Shown: positions 1 through 9,573 of the stretch, one piece after another
Layout of the letters: every line of letters begins with the position of its first letter
Numbering within the stretch: position 1 is the first letter of the stretch
Origin: Candidatus Phytoplasma asteris
GTDB taxonomy: Bacteria > Bacillota_I > Bacilli_A > Acholeplasmatales > Acholeplasmataceae
Assembly (NCBI RefSeq): GCF_038505995.1
Contig: NZ_CP128414.1
Span: 1-64,000, forward strand
DNA: 64,000 nucleotides
Direction: 5' to 3'
Notes under the pieces: model-generated
What the model was told of the DNA's origin: nothing
Databases searched by the model: none
What the model saw: only the letters and a program-made list of their open reading frames with translations
Position numbers and translations under genes: made by a program

Positions 1-235
1 TTTTAAAAATAGTTATTAAAAATAAATTGTTTCCAAACTGTTAAAAATAGTTCCTAAAATGTTAATAAATTTTTCCTTAATTTGAGGGAAAAATAAAGTT
101 AAAAGCTATTTTTTTTAGAATTAGGAACAAAAAAATGTGCTTCATAATAATAATAATTTAATAAAAAAATAATATAACAAATAAAAACAATAATTAAAAT
201 AAAATATTAAAGGTAATATTAAAGGTAATATTAAA
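1..235 (+). other. AT-rich region upstream of dnaA
   Basis: No gene is visible. The stretch is almost entirely A and T. A 12-bp direct repeat (TATTAAAGGTAA) occurs at 205-216 and 217-228, with a partial third copy running into the dnaA start codon. The second copy supplies AAAGG, a modest ribosome-binding site 10 nt before the ATG. I see no perfect DnaA box (TTATCCACA) here, so an origin on this side of dnaA is not supported by sequence. Confidence 0.5.
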
Positions 236-1759
236 ATGAATAATTATAATAAAATTTGGGAAATAATTTTAAATGAACTATCAAAAATTTACAGTGATGA
301 AGTTTTTAAAGAAACATTTTCCAATATTAAAAAAATAAACCAAATTGAAGAAAAAATTATAATTTCAGTAGAAACTGAATTTATTAAGAATAAAATATAT
401 AAAATGTATTTTGAAAAAATCAAAAAAATAACTAAATTAAAATTTGAAGAAAAAATTATAATTGAATTTGTTTCAGAAAAAAATAAAAAAAATAGTAATT
501 TTGATGATGAAAAAAAACATTTTGAAAATCTTAAAGAAAAATTAGAAAATGAGAATAAAAATTATTTTTCCAAAATTGAAAATAATGAAAATAATGATGA
601 ATTCCAAAATAATAAATATTTTGAAAAAATTGAAAAAGACCAAATCGAAACTAAAACTGATAATGACAAAAATGTTGAAATTGAAAATAGAAAAATAAGT
701 TTTAATAAATACAATTATGGAAATACCAATCCCAAGTATAGTTTTGATAATTTTGTTGTGGGAAAAAGTAATAATTTTGCCTTTAAAATTGCCAAAAAAA
801 TTGCTGAAGAAAAAAAAGTAACTACCAATCCGCTATATATTTTTGGAAAAGCAGGAATCGGAAAAACCCATCTAATTCAAGCAATTGGAAATCATATTTT
901 GAAAAAAACACATTCAGCCAAAAAAGTTCTATATGTAAAAGCTGATGGATTTATTGAAGAATTTACAAACCAATTAAGAAAAGCCAAAATGGAGGATTTC
1001 AACGAAAAATACCGTGATATTGATCTTTTATTAGTTGATGATATCCAAATTATGGCAGGTGCTACAAGAACTCAAATGGAGTTTTTTAAATTATTTGATT
1101 ATCTTTATTTAAACCAAAAACAAATTGTAATTACAAGTGATAAACAAGCCTCAGAACTAAAAAATATTATGATTAGATTAACTTCACGTTTTGAAGCTGG
1201 TCTTATGGTTGATATTCAAAGTCCTGATTTTAATCATCGTCTCAATATTTTGAAAAAGAAAATATTAGAATTTGAACCACAAAATCCTTTGAAAATAAAA
1301 AAAGATGTCCTTGATTTGATTGCTTCTTCTTTTGTTAATAATGTTCGTGAAATGGAAGGAGCTTTATTAAGATTGTTGAATTATGCCCAAACTTTTGGCT
1401 ATGATATTGATATTAATATTGCCAATGAAGCTTTAGAACTTTTGATTAAAAGCAAAAAAAGTGTTTCTTATGATGAGGATGTTTTGGAAAAAATCAAATC
1501 AGTTGTTAGCAATTTTTTCAATATTTCAGTTCGTGATTTAATGAGTAAAAAAAGACAACAAAAATATACTTTACCGCGTCATATTGCTATGTATTTAATC
1601 AAAGAATTAAAAGATATTCCTTATAATATTGTTGGTAGTTTTTTCAAAAGAAACCATTCTGCAGTTTTTAAAGCTTATCAAAAAATTAAAAAAAATTCTC
1701 AAAGTGATTATGAATTAAAAAAATCCTTAGAACTTATTTTGAAAAAAATTAATTCTTAA
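236..1759 (+). CDS. dnaA: Chromosomal replication initiator protein DnaA
   Basis: DnaA binds DnaA boxes, opens the replication origin and loads the replicative helicase. The 507-residue protein has a short N-terminal domain I (about 1-80) and a long Asn/Lys/Glu-rich linker (about 85-160). Its AAA+ domain has Walker A GKAGIGKT at 204-211 and Walker B LLLVDD near 264-269. The C-terminal helix-turn-helix carries the DnaA signature around [12 protein letters not shown]. Position directly ahead of dnaN is the usual Firmicutes/Mollicutes order. It is somewhat longer than typical DnaA proteins because of the low-complexity linker. Domains and motifs are seen directly; the function is that of the family. 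Confidence 0.98.
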   Translation: MNNYNKIWEIILNELSKIYSDEVFKETFSNIKKINQIEEKIIISVETEFIKNKIYKMYFEKIKKITKLKFEEKIIIEFVSEKNKKNSNFDDEKKHFENLKEKLENENKNYFSKIENNENNDEFQNNKYFEKIEKDQIETKTDNDKNVEIENRKISFNKYNYGNTNPKYSFDNFVVGKSNNFAFKIAKKIAEEKKVTTNPLYIFGKAGIGKTHLIQAIGNHILKKTHSAKKVLYVKADGFIEEFTNQLRKAKMEDFNEKYRDIDLLLVDDIQIMAGATRTQMEFFKLFDYLYLNQKQIVITSDKQASELKNIMIRLTSRFEAGLMVDIQSPDFNHRLNILKKKILEFEPQNPLKIKKDVLDLIASSFVNNVREMEGALLRLLNYAQTFGYDIDINIANEALELLIKSKKSVSYDEDVLEKIKSVVSNFFNISVRDLMSKKRQQKYTLPRHIAMYLIKELKDIPYNIVGSFFKRNHSAVFKAYQKIKKNSQSDYELKKSLELILKKINS

Positions 1760-1990
1760 TAAGTGAATTAAATAATAAATGAATTGAATAAAATTGAATA
1801 ATAATTAAATTAAAAATGAATTAATAAATTATCTATATTTTAAAAAAGTATCTTTTAATTATTCGATGATTTTTAACTTATTTTAGTCTGTTTTTGAAAT
1901 TGTAATATAAATTATTAAAAGTAAGTTAAACATCAATTAAAATAACTTTAAACGTGTTTAAATGCCATTATATAAAATATTAACAATAAA
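1760..1990. other. dnaA-dnaN intergenic, gene-free part
   Basis: No coding region. It contains one 7-bp inverted repeat, TTTAAAC-GT-GTTTAAA, at 1947-1962, which could be an operator or a structural element. No consensus DnaA box is visible. With the tandem array that follows, this is the best candidate for an origin region, but only by position. Confidence 0.4.
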
Positions 1991-2317
1991 ATTAATAAAG
2001 ATATAAAATAATTAATAAAGATATAAAATAATTAATAAAGATATAAAATAATTAATAAAGATATAAAATAATTAATAAAGATATAAAATAATTAATAAAG
2101 ATATAAAATAATTAATAAAGATATAAAATAATTAATAAAGATATAAAATAATTAATAAAGATATAAAATAATTAATAAAGATATAAAATAATTAATAAAG
2201 ATATAAAATAATTAATAAAGATATAAAATAATTAATAAAGATATAAAATAATTAATAAAGATATAAAATAATTAATAAAGATATAAAATAATTAATAAAG
2301 ATATAAAATAATTAATA
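1991..2317 (+). repeat. 16-copy 20-bp tandem repeat between dnaA and dnaN
   Basis: The unit ATTAATAAAGATATAAAATA is repeated 16 times without a single mismatch (1991-2310), followed by a 7-base partial copy. There is no stop-free coding meaning. Fourteen bases of the unit (ATTAATAAAGATAT) also occur inside the first codons of dnaN at 2358-2371. Perfect identity of all copies indicates recent expansion. Location next to dnaA suggests a role or tolerance at the replication origin (iteron-like or unwinding element), but that is inference. Confidence 0.95.
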
Positions 2318-2345
2318 CAACAAAAAGATAAATGAGGTTTAATAA

Positions 2346-3482
2346 ATGTATTTAGAAATTAATAAAGATATTTTTTTGGAACAACTTTTAAAAATACAAA
2401 AAATTTTACCCCAAAAAACTTTTTTCCCTATTTTTAATGCTCTCAAAATCCAAACACAAGAAAATAACTTAATTTTAGAAGCTAATAATGGCAATATTGC
2501 AATTAAAATAGAAATTAAAGATGAAAGTTTAAAAATTAAAAAACAAGGTAAAATTGCTTGTTTAGGGAGATATTTTATTGAAATAATTAAAAAAATTAGT
2601 GATTCTTTAATTAAAATTACTGTAATGGAAAATAATTTTTTAGTAATTAAAACTAGTTTTTGTGAATATAAATTAAAATTAATGGATGTTTGTGATTTTT
2701 TAGAACTTGATTTTTCTTTCCAAAAATTAGATTCTTTTCAAATTGAAACTCATTTTTTAAAAAATATGATTAAAGAAATAAATATTTCTACTTCTAAAAA
2801 TGAAAAAAGACCTATTTTAATGGGACTTAACTTGATTTATCAAAATAACCTTTTAAAAGCTTGTGCTACTGATTCTTTTCGAATGAGTCAAAAAAAAATC
2901 AATCTAGATATTGAATATCACAATTTTAATATTGTTATTCCTAATAAAAGTTTAGAAGAATTAAGTAAAATATTAGAACATTGTCAAAGTAAATATTTAA
3001 AAATTTATTCTGATACTCAAAAAATCTTTTTAGAAATTGATAATTTATGGTTTCAAACTTCACTTTTAGAAGGAAATTATCCCCAAATTCAAGAAATTAA
3101 ACTTACAAATTTTCCTTTTTCTATTCATTTAAATAAAGATGATTTAATGAAAGCCTTAGAAAGAGTTTCATTGTTGTTTTCCAAAGAACAAATAAGTACT
3201 AATGTTATTAAATTTATTTTAACTAAACAAAATTCAATTGAAATTTCTTCTTCTAGTGAAAGTTTGGGAACTGCTTTGGAAAAAATTATTCCTTTAAAAG
3301 TTAGTGCAAATAGTTTCCAAATTGCTTTTAATGCTAAATATTTAGAAGATGTTTTAAAAGTTTTATCAGTTAAAGAAGTAGTTTTTTATTTTGATAATCC
3401 CTTAAAACCATTTATTATTACTACTTTGGAAAAAGATAGTTCTATTCATTTGATTCTGCCTATTCCTTTCGAAAATGATTGA
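2346..3482 (+). CDS. dnaN: DNA polymerase III beta subunit (sliding clamp)
   Basis: DnaN forms the ring-shaped clamp that tethers DNA polymerase III to the template. The 378-residue length matches the family (about 365-380). The characteristic second-domain motif KRPILMGLNL is followed by ATDSFRMS, and the C-terminal peptide LPI(P)FEND resembles the usual ending. A GAGGT ribosome-binding site lies just before the ATG. The gene ends in TGA, which supports the standard genetic code in this organism. It follows dnaA, as expected. Confidence 0.97.
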   Translation: MYLEINKDIFLEQLLKIQKILPQKTFFPIFNALKIQTQENNLILEANNGNIAIKIEIKDESLKIKKQGKIACLGRYFIEIIKKISDSLIKITVMENNFLVIKTSFCEYKLKLMDVCDFLELDFSFQKLDSFQIETHFLKNMIKEINISTSKNEKRPILMGLNLIYQNNLLKACATDSFRMSQKKINLDIEYHNFNIVIPNKSLEELSKILEHCQSKYLKIYSDTQKIFLEIDNLWFQTSLLEGNYPQIQEIKLTNFPFSIHLNKDDLMKALERVSLLFSKEQISTNVIKFILTKQNSIEISSSSESLGTALEKIIPLKVSANSFQIAFNAKYLEDVLKVLSVKEVVFYFDNPLKPFIITTLEKDSSIHLILPIPFEND

Positions 3483-3576
3483 TATTGTTATATAATGGCA
3501 AGATAATAAAAAGAACAGTGTTAATCTTAATTGTCTAAATAAATGAAACAGTTAGTTATTAATTACTACAAATGAT

Positions 3577-4178
3577 TTAATATTTAAACCAATATATTTC
3601 TTTTAGTTCTTTTTCAATTTCTTTTTTAAGGTTTTTAATGCATTGTTTTAATATATTTTGTTTATTTTGTTGGTTATAATTTTTGTTATCTTCTGTTACT
3701 TTTTCTTTGCTCCAAGTTAAAAATTAACTATACTCTCTTTCAATGTTTGGAAATATGTTTTTTTCATTTCTTGTTTCATATTTAGCTACACAATTATCCC
3801 ATGACATGCTTTTTAAATCATTTAATATTTCTTCAATAATTCTATCAAATTGAATTTGGGTAATCTCTTTGCGATTACTTTCAAATGTATTTAATGTATT
3901 TGTATTTTGTTTTGTTTCTGGTTTTGGATCTTGCCAAAAAGTTGTTATCTCTAAACTAGAAGATGACGATTTATTTTTTGATGGTTTATTTTTTGATGGT
4001 TTATTTTTTGATGGTTTATTTTTTGATGGTTTTTGTTCAGATGGTTTGGTTGTTGTTGTTTTTATTTGGGATGGCACTTTGTTTGGTTTTTTAAAATATT
4101 GATATAAAAGAAAACTGCAAACACTCAAAAAGCAGCAATAAATAAAAATAGTTAATATTTTTTTACATTTTGATTCAT
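3577..4178 (-). pseudogene. Broken membrane protein gene with KPSKN repeats
   Basis: Reading the minus strand, ATG at 4176-4178 follows a good AAGGAA site, but the frame MNQNVKK ends at once in TAA. Moving one base back at the A7 run (4158-4164) opens a frame encoding a hydrophobic segment (ILTIFIYCCFLSV). Then come a Lys/Pro/Ser-rich stretch with four KPSKN repeats and a C-terminal region ending in TAA at 3724-3726. The same frame continues for 48 more codons to TAA at 3577. So the gene has one frameshift and one in-frame stop. The heptamer at the shift is A AAA AAA in the starting frame. It is probably a decayed membrane-anchored or secreted protein; no family is recognised. Confidence 0.6.
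3971..4030 (-). repeat. 4 x 15-bp in-gene tandem repeat (KPSKN)
   Basis: Four exact copies of TTATTTTTTGATGGT on the plus strand encode the pentapeptide K-P-S-K-N repeats on the minus strand. Because the unit is a multiple of three, copy-number change would keep the frame. Confidence 0.9.
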
Positions 4179-4338
4179 ATTATTTTATTCCTTGCTTCCT
4201 TTTGAAAATTGTTTTCTTTTTTAAAAAATATTTTATCCCTTACTTTTATTTTGCTTGTTTTTTTTGCAAGAAAAATACTAAGTAATTATAATTTTATTAA
4301 GTAAATTTATTTATATAAATATTAATAGTAATAAAAAA

Positions 4339-4347
4339 TGGTATAAT
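4339..4347 (+). promoter_or_regulatory. Extended -10 promoter (TGGTATAAT)
   Basis: A perfect TATAAT with the TGn extension lies about 74 nt before the next start codon (4421). No good -35 box is visible, which is normal for extended -10 promoters. Confidence 0.55.
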
Positions 4348-4420
4348 TATCATAAAGATTATAAATTATCTTTTTATTTTTATTATAATTATATTTATAA
4401 AAAACAAAATAGGAGCAAAT

Positions 4421-4740
4421 ATGAAGTTTAAATTAAATTTTAAAGTAAAATATATTAAATCCAAAATAACTCCTTTTAATATTTTAATATTGTGTTTATT
4501 TGTAGTGATTATTTTTTTAGGAGTTTCATATTTTAAATTTACACAACAAAATAAAAGAGATACAGAACAAGAATCAGATCAAAAAGTAAATTTATTATTA
4601 GATGAAAAAAAATTAGCGATTTAGAAAAATATTTAGAAAAAGAACAATTAAAAAAATTAGATTTTAGTAGAGATGAATTATTAAAAAGTGGTCTTTTTAG
4701 CAAAGAACAATTAAAAGATTATGATGAAGAAAGGGAATAA
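4421..4740 (+). pseudogene. Small membrane protein, frame-broken at a poly-A run
   Basis: AGGAG precedes the ATG. The first frame encodes a short basic N-terminus, one membrane segment (about residues 20-38) and a charged tail, and stops at TAG 4622-4624. The A8 run at 4605-4612 lies in frame as A AAA AAA. Stepping back one base there opens ISDLEKYLEKEQLKKLDFSR and continues with charged repeats to TAA at 4738-4740, only 5 bases before the next gene. The full product would be about 105 residues. It is either a decayed gene or one expressed by -1 frameshifting or transcriptional slippage. No family is recognised. Confidence 0.55.
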
Positions 4741-4744
4741 TAAA

Positions 4745-5764
4745 ATGTCTACATTAATAATAAAGTTAAAAGAAACTAAATATATAATATATTCTTTTAT
4801 TGTTTTAAATATTATTTTATTTTTAGGTGGGTTTTTGTTAATTGTAAAAACATATAAAATTAAACAATTTAAAGATAAAGAAGTAGAAATAAAAGTAAAA
4901 TAAAAAATAAGAAAAAAAGTAGGATATACTTTAAAACATTTAATTGAAAAAGGTCTTTCTTATAAACAAATTTTAGAACAATTAAAAACATTGTTTGGTG
5001 CTTTTGATCTTAAATATATTAAAAATAATGAAGGAAAACAAATATACACTATAAGTTATTTAAGACAAAAAGGGGATTATGAAGACAAAGAATTGGTAAA
5101 AGAAGGTTTTAATGTAGAAGATTTTAAAGAAATTGGTTACCAACTTCCTCAATTAATAGAAATTTTTAGTTTAAAAAAATTAAATAAATCAGGTTATAGT
5201 TTGGAAGAAATAAAAAATTTAGATCCTCAAACAGAAAGTTTTTTTTATTTAAAACAATTTAGTGCAAGAGATTTAAAAGATAAAGTTGGTTTTACTTTGC
5301 AAGAAATGCAATTATATAATTATAATCTGAAAGATTTTGCCAAAGGTGGCATTAGCATACAAGAAATAAAAGAAACACCAATATATATAAATCCTCCTAA
5401 ATTAAAATAAACAGGTTTTACTTTTCAACAAATTAAAGAAGCGGGATATACACTTGATGATTTAGGATACAAATATGAAACACCAAATCCATTGCAAAAT
5501 GAAACATTTATTCCTTTTCAAGAATTAAAAGATGCAGGTTATGATGCAAAAGATTTTAAAAATGCTAAATATCCAGCACAATATTTGAAAAATAATGGTT
5601 TTTCTTTGAAAGAATTAATGAATGCTGAATATAGATCATTTGATTTGAAAATAGCTGGATATATATTAGAAGAAATTAAAGAGTGTTTGACAAACCATCC
5701 AAATTCTTATTATAATATACAAAATATAGAACAAAATTATTATACTGAAAATGTTCATAATTAG
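4745..5764 (+). pseudogene. Membrane-anchored AGY/F decapeptide-repeat protein with two in-frame stops
   Basis: A GGGA site precedes ATG 4745. One frame runs from here to 5764, interrupted only by TAA at 4901-4903 and TAA at 5408-5410, both flanked by Lys codons. The conceptual product of about 338 residues has a membrane segment near the N-terminus (about 14-37). It is followed by many roughly ten-residue repeats of the form A-G-(Y/F)-x-x-x-(D/E)-(L/I)-K (for example DAGYDAKDFK, NNGFSLKELM). Such repeats usually form extended, solenoid-like surface structures. Two stops in an otherwise clean frame suggest recent inactivation; readthrough is not excluded. The biological role is unknown. Confidence 0.6.
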
Positions 5765-5803
5765 ATTTTAATTATATAATCCGTACTATCTTGTTTTTTA
5801 TCA

Positions 5804-5850
5804 TGTTATAATGGTGGTAATAAATAATTTTGGTTTTTCCAAAACCAAAA
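5804..5850 (+). promoter_or_regulatory. Extended -10 box followed by a perfect hairpin
   Basis: TGTTATAAT (5804-5812) is followed by a perfect 10-bp inverted repeat TTTTGGTTTT / AAAACCAAAA with a 3-base loop (5828-5850). No plus-strand gene follows for 2.3 kb. The hairpin may instead be a transcription terminator for the converging genes. The rest of 5765-5978 holds nothing recognisable. Confidence 0.4.
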
Positions 5851-5978
5851 CTTTAATTCTTTTACCTGTGTATTTTATTAGAAACTAATCATTATAACTT
5901 TTTTTGTAAAAAAGTGCTCAGCAATTCTAAATTTATTTCTATTTTGGTTATTATAGGTAATTTATTGACAAAAAAAGA

Positions 5979-6767
5979 TTATCTTAATTGATATTCTTTT
6001 TTAATATTATTCATTTTTTTACCAACTAAAAAGAAAGTAGTTTCTACTAAAATAATTGCAATTATTCCATCCATTATATAATGTTGTTTTAAAACAAAAG
6101 TAGAAATAAAAACTAAAATAGCATAAAATAATTGTCCATAATTTAATATTTTAGGGATTTTCTTTTTATTTTTTTGGCGAAAACCAATATAACATAACCA
6201 ACTTAAACTAACATGAAAACTTGGTAAATTATTAAGATGAAGATAATCATATTTATATAAATTTTGAATTAAAAAATCTACAAAACTTTTTTTTTCCTTA
6301 AATAAAAACTTATCCAACATTTGAACTGGGAAAACAAAAAATAAAATAAAACTAATAGCTAAAATTATAAAATAAGAAATGAATAATTGAAATATTATTT
6401 TTTTATCTAAATGTTTATATATCAAATAAGGAGCAATTAAAAACCACCACCAGCAGCTTATGATATAAATATAAATAAAATATTTAGAAAATTCCCAACT
6501 AGGGAATCCACTGCTTCCATTAATATTTAAATTTAATATTTTTACCCAATAATTATTAGTTTCTTCATTACCATATTCTTTAATTAGAATAATTGTTTTA
6601 AAAAAACCATTTTTATTCTTTTCAATTATATATAAAGAACCAAACCAAGTTATGTGTTGAATTAAAACAATAAATAAAAACCATAATATATATTTTTTAA
6701 GATATTTATTTTTACTATTTGTTTCTTTTTTTTCTAAATTGTTTCTTTGTAAAGTTTGTTTTTCCAT
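5979..6767 (-). CDS. PAP2-superfamily membrane phosphatase
   Basis: A 262-residue polytopic membrane protein with at least five hydrophobic segments. It shows two of the PAP2 (type 2 phosphatidic acid phosphatase) active-site motifs in order: PSFHVS at about residues 182-187 and KQHYIMD at about 229-235. The histidines of these motifs form and break the phospho-enzyme in the family. The Arg that usually precedes the second histidine motif is not in its usual place (LKQHY). It probably hydrolyses or transfers phosphate groups on lipid substrates such as phosphatidate or undecaprenyl pyrophosphate; the substrate is not shown by sequence. An AGGAG lies about 14 nt before the ATG. Confidence 0.75.
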   Translation of the reverse strand: MEKQTLQRNNLEKKETNSKNKYLKKYILWFLFIVLIQHITWFGSLYIIEKNKNGFFKTIILIKEYGNEETNNYWVKILNLNINGSSGFPSWEFSKYFIYIYIISCWWWFLIAPYLIYKHLDKKIIFQLFISYFIILAISFILFFVFPVQMLDKFLFKEKKSFVDFLIQNLYKYDYLHLNNLPSFHVSLSWLCYIGFRQKNKKKIPKILNYGQLFYAILVFISTFVLKQHYIMDGIIAIILVETTFFLVGKKMNNIKKEYQLR

Positions 6768-6874
6768 TTTTAATAATTTAAACTCCTGTTATTTTTGTTA
6801 TTTATAATATTGGATTTTATAATGATAATTTATTAAGAATTAAAAAAACGATATAAAAAAATAATAAAAATAAA

Positions 6875-7612
6875 TTATTTTATAAAATTAAAGAAAACAA
6901 AAAAAGAAAGAACCAAAATACTTAAAAAATAAAACCACCTTTTATATTTTTTGATAACTACAATATCATTATTTTTGATGATTTTATTTTTTAAAATAAT
7001 TGTATAGAAACTAATTATTAATATCATTATAGAAGTTAGAAAAGCATAAAACAATAACATAAACTCGTTAATTTCATATTTTGTTATTTCTCTCGAATAA
7101 GGATTTAACTTTTCATTATCAATTTTTATAAGTATAAACATTATTAAAAAATAAATCAAAGGATATATTATTCCTACATAATTTTTTTTTAATTTTATTA
7201 TGCTTTTGTTTCGGAAAAAATAATAAAATATAAACATCAAAGATAAAATTTTGTGTTCAAAAAAATAATTAATTTTCAAAGTACCTGTTTTTGTTTCAAT
7301 TAAACAAAAAAACATCACTATTAAACAATTAATCAAACAAACAAAACTTAAATAAAGGTAATATTTTGATTTTTTAAATTTATTATTTAAAGATAAGAGT
7401 AAAAAGATATTCACTGATAATGTGTTTTGTCTTGTGAATAAACCTAAAGTAAAAAAATTTCTTTTATTTTTATCATATGAAATTGTATCAATAGCCAAAA
7501 GAGAAGTGATAAAAGAAATAATTAAAGGCACATAAACTAAAAACTTTTTTGAAAAAACATTTTTTGCTTTTCTGTTTGTATTTGTATCTAAATTATTTTT
7601 ATACATAAACAT
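6875..7612 (-). CDS. Uncharacterised polytopic membrane protein
   Basis: A 245-residue protein with about six predicted membrane segments and very basic loops. A conserved-looking stretch FFTLGLFTRQNTLSVN near residues 53-68 resembles the 'FFT.qsN' loop of some Mollicute and actinobacterial Pr6Pr/DUF1600-type membrane proteins; this resemblance is weak. It lies divergent from folC and next to the PAP2-like gene on the same strand, so the two may be transcribed together. No enzymatic motif is seen. Confidence 0.6.
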   Translation of the reverse strand: MFMYKNNLDTNTNRKAKNVFSKKFLVYVPLIISFITSLLAIDTISYDKNKRNFFTLGLFTRQNTLSVNIFLLLSLNNKFKKSKYYLYLSFVCLINCLIVMFFCLIETKTGTLKINYFFEHKILSLMFIFYYFFRNKSIIKLKKNYVGIIYPLIYFLIMFILIKIDNEKLNPYSREITKYEINEFMLLFYAFLTSIMILIISFYTIILKNKIIKNNDIVVIKKYKRWFYFLSILVLSFFVFFNFIK

Positions 7613-8186
7613 AAAAAATCCTTTATAATATTGTTTTTTAATTTTTAGATAAATAATATTTGATTAATTTAGAAAAACTTTTACTTATATTTTTTAATCC
7701 TTTTTTATTTTTAATAATTTTTTTATTTCTTGTTAGTATAATGTTGTTTTTAAAAAATTATTTAAAAGTATAACAGTAATATTATAACATTTTTATATTT
7801 TTGAAAGTTTCTTTTTTTAAAATATGATTTTTATTGACTCTAACTATTTTATTTATTTAGTCAAATTAATATTTATTTTTTTTGCTTACTTTATTTTACT
7901 AAGTAATAATTTATCCTTATTTTGCTTTTGAACCTTATTTTTGCAATATTTTTTGTGGTATAATAAACTTGTATTTACAATTTTAATTTATTATGTAGTT
8001 CAAAATAAGTTAATAAAAAACTAATAAAAACAAATTTACAATAGATATTAAAAATTCAAAAAAACAAAACAATTTAAAAAAACACCTTAAACAAATACAT
8101 TCTATCAAACATTTAGTAATTTAAAAAATTTAATAATATCAAAGAAATCCTAAATATAAATAAATGCAGACAAACGGAAAATAAAA
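7613..8186. promoter_or_regulatory. Divergent intergenic region with extended -10 promoter
   Basis: No gene in this 574-bp stretch. TGGTATAAT at 7956-7964 is a strong extended -10 match for a promoter reading toward folC, leaving a leader of about 210 nt. No -35 match is evident. The leader shows no riboswitch that I recognise. The half nearest 7613 should hold the promoter for the minus-strand gene. Confidence 0.45.
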
Positions 8187-9503
8187 ATGATTACTGAAAT
8201 AACTAACATAAAAGAAGCTATTTTGTGGATTGAAAAAAGAGAAAATTTAGGCATGCGTTTAGGACTTTTGCGTGTTTTGGCTTTGTTAAAATTATTACAT
8301 CATCCTGAAAAAAAATTAGCTATGATTCATATTGCAGGTACTAACGGCAAAGGTTCAACTGTTAATTATTTAAGTTCTTTATTGCAACAAAGTTGTTCCA
8401 AAGTAGGAACTTTTATTTCTCCTCATATTCAAAATTACAAAGAAAGAATTAAAATTAATGGCGAGACTATTTCTTGTAATGATTTAATAATTTGGGTTCG
8501 TAAAATTAAAAAGTTAGTAGACCAAGCAAGTCCCAATTCTGCTTTATTTAGCATTACTCCGTTTGAAATTATCACCGCTATTGCTTTTGATTATTTTTAT
8601 CATAAAAAAGTTGATGTTTGTGTAATTGAAGTAGGTTTGGGAGGTCTTTTAGACAGTACTAATGTTATTTATCCCATCCTAACTGGAATTACTACCATTG
8701 GCAAAGATCACGAACATATTTTAGGAAAAACTCTTAAAGAAATTGCTTTTCAAAAAGCAGGAATTATTAAACCCAAAATTCCCTTAGTTACAGGAAATAT
8801 TTCTCCAAAAGCTTTGTTAGTTATTGAACAACAAGCCATCAAAAACAAAACTCCCATTTATAAATTCAAAAAAGATTACAACATAACTTATTTAGGAATG
8901 CAAACTTGGCAAGAATGTTTTAATTTTAAAACAAAACAAATCACAATAAAAGCCATCAAAACTCCTTTAATAGGAAAATATCAACCTGAAAATGCTGCAA
9001 TGGCAATCAAACTTTATTATTTATTTTGTCAGCTGAAAAAATTTCCTTTCTTAGAACAAAATGTTTTTACAGGCATTAGCAAAACTCAAATTCCAGCCAG
9101 AATGCAAAAACTAAATTCAAATCCTTTAATTATTTTAGATGGTGCTCACAATGTGCATGCCATAAGAAAATTAGTCCAAACAACAATCAAACAATTTAGT
9201 AACTACCGCATTTCTATTTTATTTTCTGCTTTGGAAAACAAAAATGTAGTTTCTATGTTGTGCCAATTATTAAAAATTCCCAAAGCCCACATTTATTTAA
9301 CAACTTTTAATCATCCAAATAGTATTGAATTAGTACAAAAATATTTGTTTATTGCTCCACAAAGAATTACAAAAGTTTTTGATTGGCAAGACAAATTGAA
9401 GGATTTTTTACAACAAAACCAAACTCAAAATTGTAAAGATTTATTGTTAATTATAGGCTCTCTATATTTTGCCTCAGAAGTAATTCATTTTTTTGATATT
9501 TAA
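8187..9503 (+). CDS. folC: Folylpolyglutamate synthase / dihydrofolate synthase
   Basis: FolC adds glutamate residues to folates (and, in bifunctional forms, to dihydropteroate) in the cytosol using ATP. The 438-residue protein has the Mur-ligase fold signatures. These are the P-loop HIAGTNGKGST near residue 50, the motif FISPHIQNYKERI near 80-95, the metal/ATP segment VIEVGLGGLLDSTN near 155, and the C-terminal ligase motif LDGAHN near 315. Mollicutes typically salvage folate, so polyglutamylation for retention is the likely main role. The long leader begins at the extended -10 box near 7956. Confidence 0.93.
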   Translation: MITEITNIKEAILWIEKRENLGMRLGLLRVLALLKLLHHPEKKLAMIHIAGTNGKGSTVNYLSSLLQQSCSKVGTFISPHIQNYKERIKINGETISCNDLIIWVRKIKKLVDQASPNSALFSITPFEIITAIAFDYFYHKKVDVCVIEVGLGGLLDSTNVIYPILTGITTIGKDHEHILGKTLKEIAFQKAGIIKPKIPLVTGNISPKALLVIEQQAIKNKTPIYKFKKDYNITYLGMQTWQECFNFKTKQITIKAIKTPLIGKYQPENAAMAIKLYYLFCQLKKFPFLEQNVFTGISKTQIPARMQKLNSNPLIILDGAHNVHAIRKLVQTTIKQFSNYRISILFSALENKNVVSMLCQLLKIPKAHIYLTTFNHPNSIELVQKYLFIAPQRITKVFDWQDKLKDFLQQNQTQNCKDLLLIIGSLYFASEVIHFFDI

Positions 9504-9573
9504 ATATTTTTAATATTTTAAAAACATCAAATTTAATTTACACAACTTTAAAAAACTTAAAGAGGAATCAAAA

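Noticed and set aside
1991-2317. CRISPR array between dnaA and dnaN
   Set aside because: Continuous 20-bp tandem units with no spacers and no cas genes nearby.
3971-4030. CRISPR-like short repeats
   Set aside because: Units are directly adjacent without spacers and encode KPSKN; this is a coding tandem repeat.
3869-4102. Plus-strand frame opposite the KPSKN gene
   Set aside because: It is the antisense reading of the 15-bp repeat and has no ribosome-binding site; the minus strand has a plausible signal and homology-like composition.
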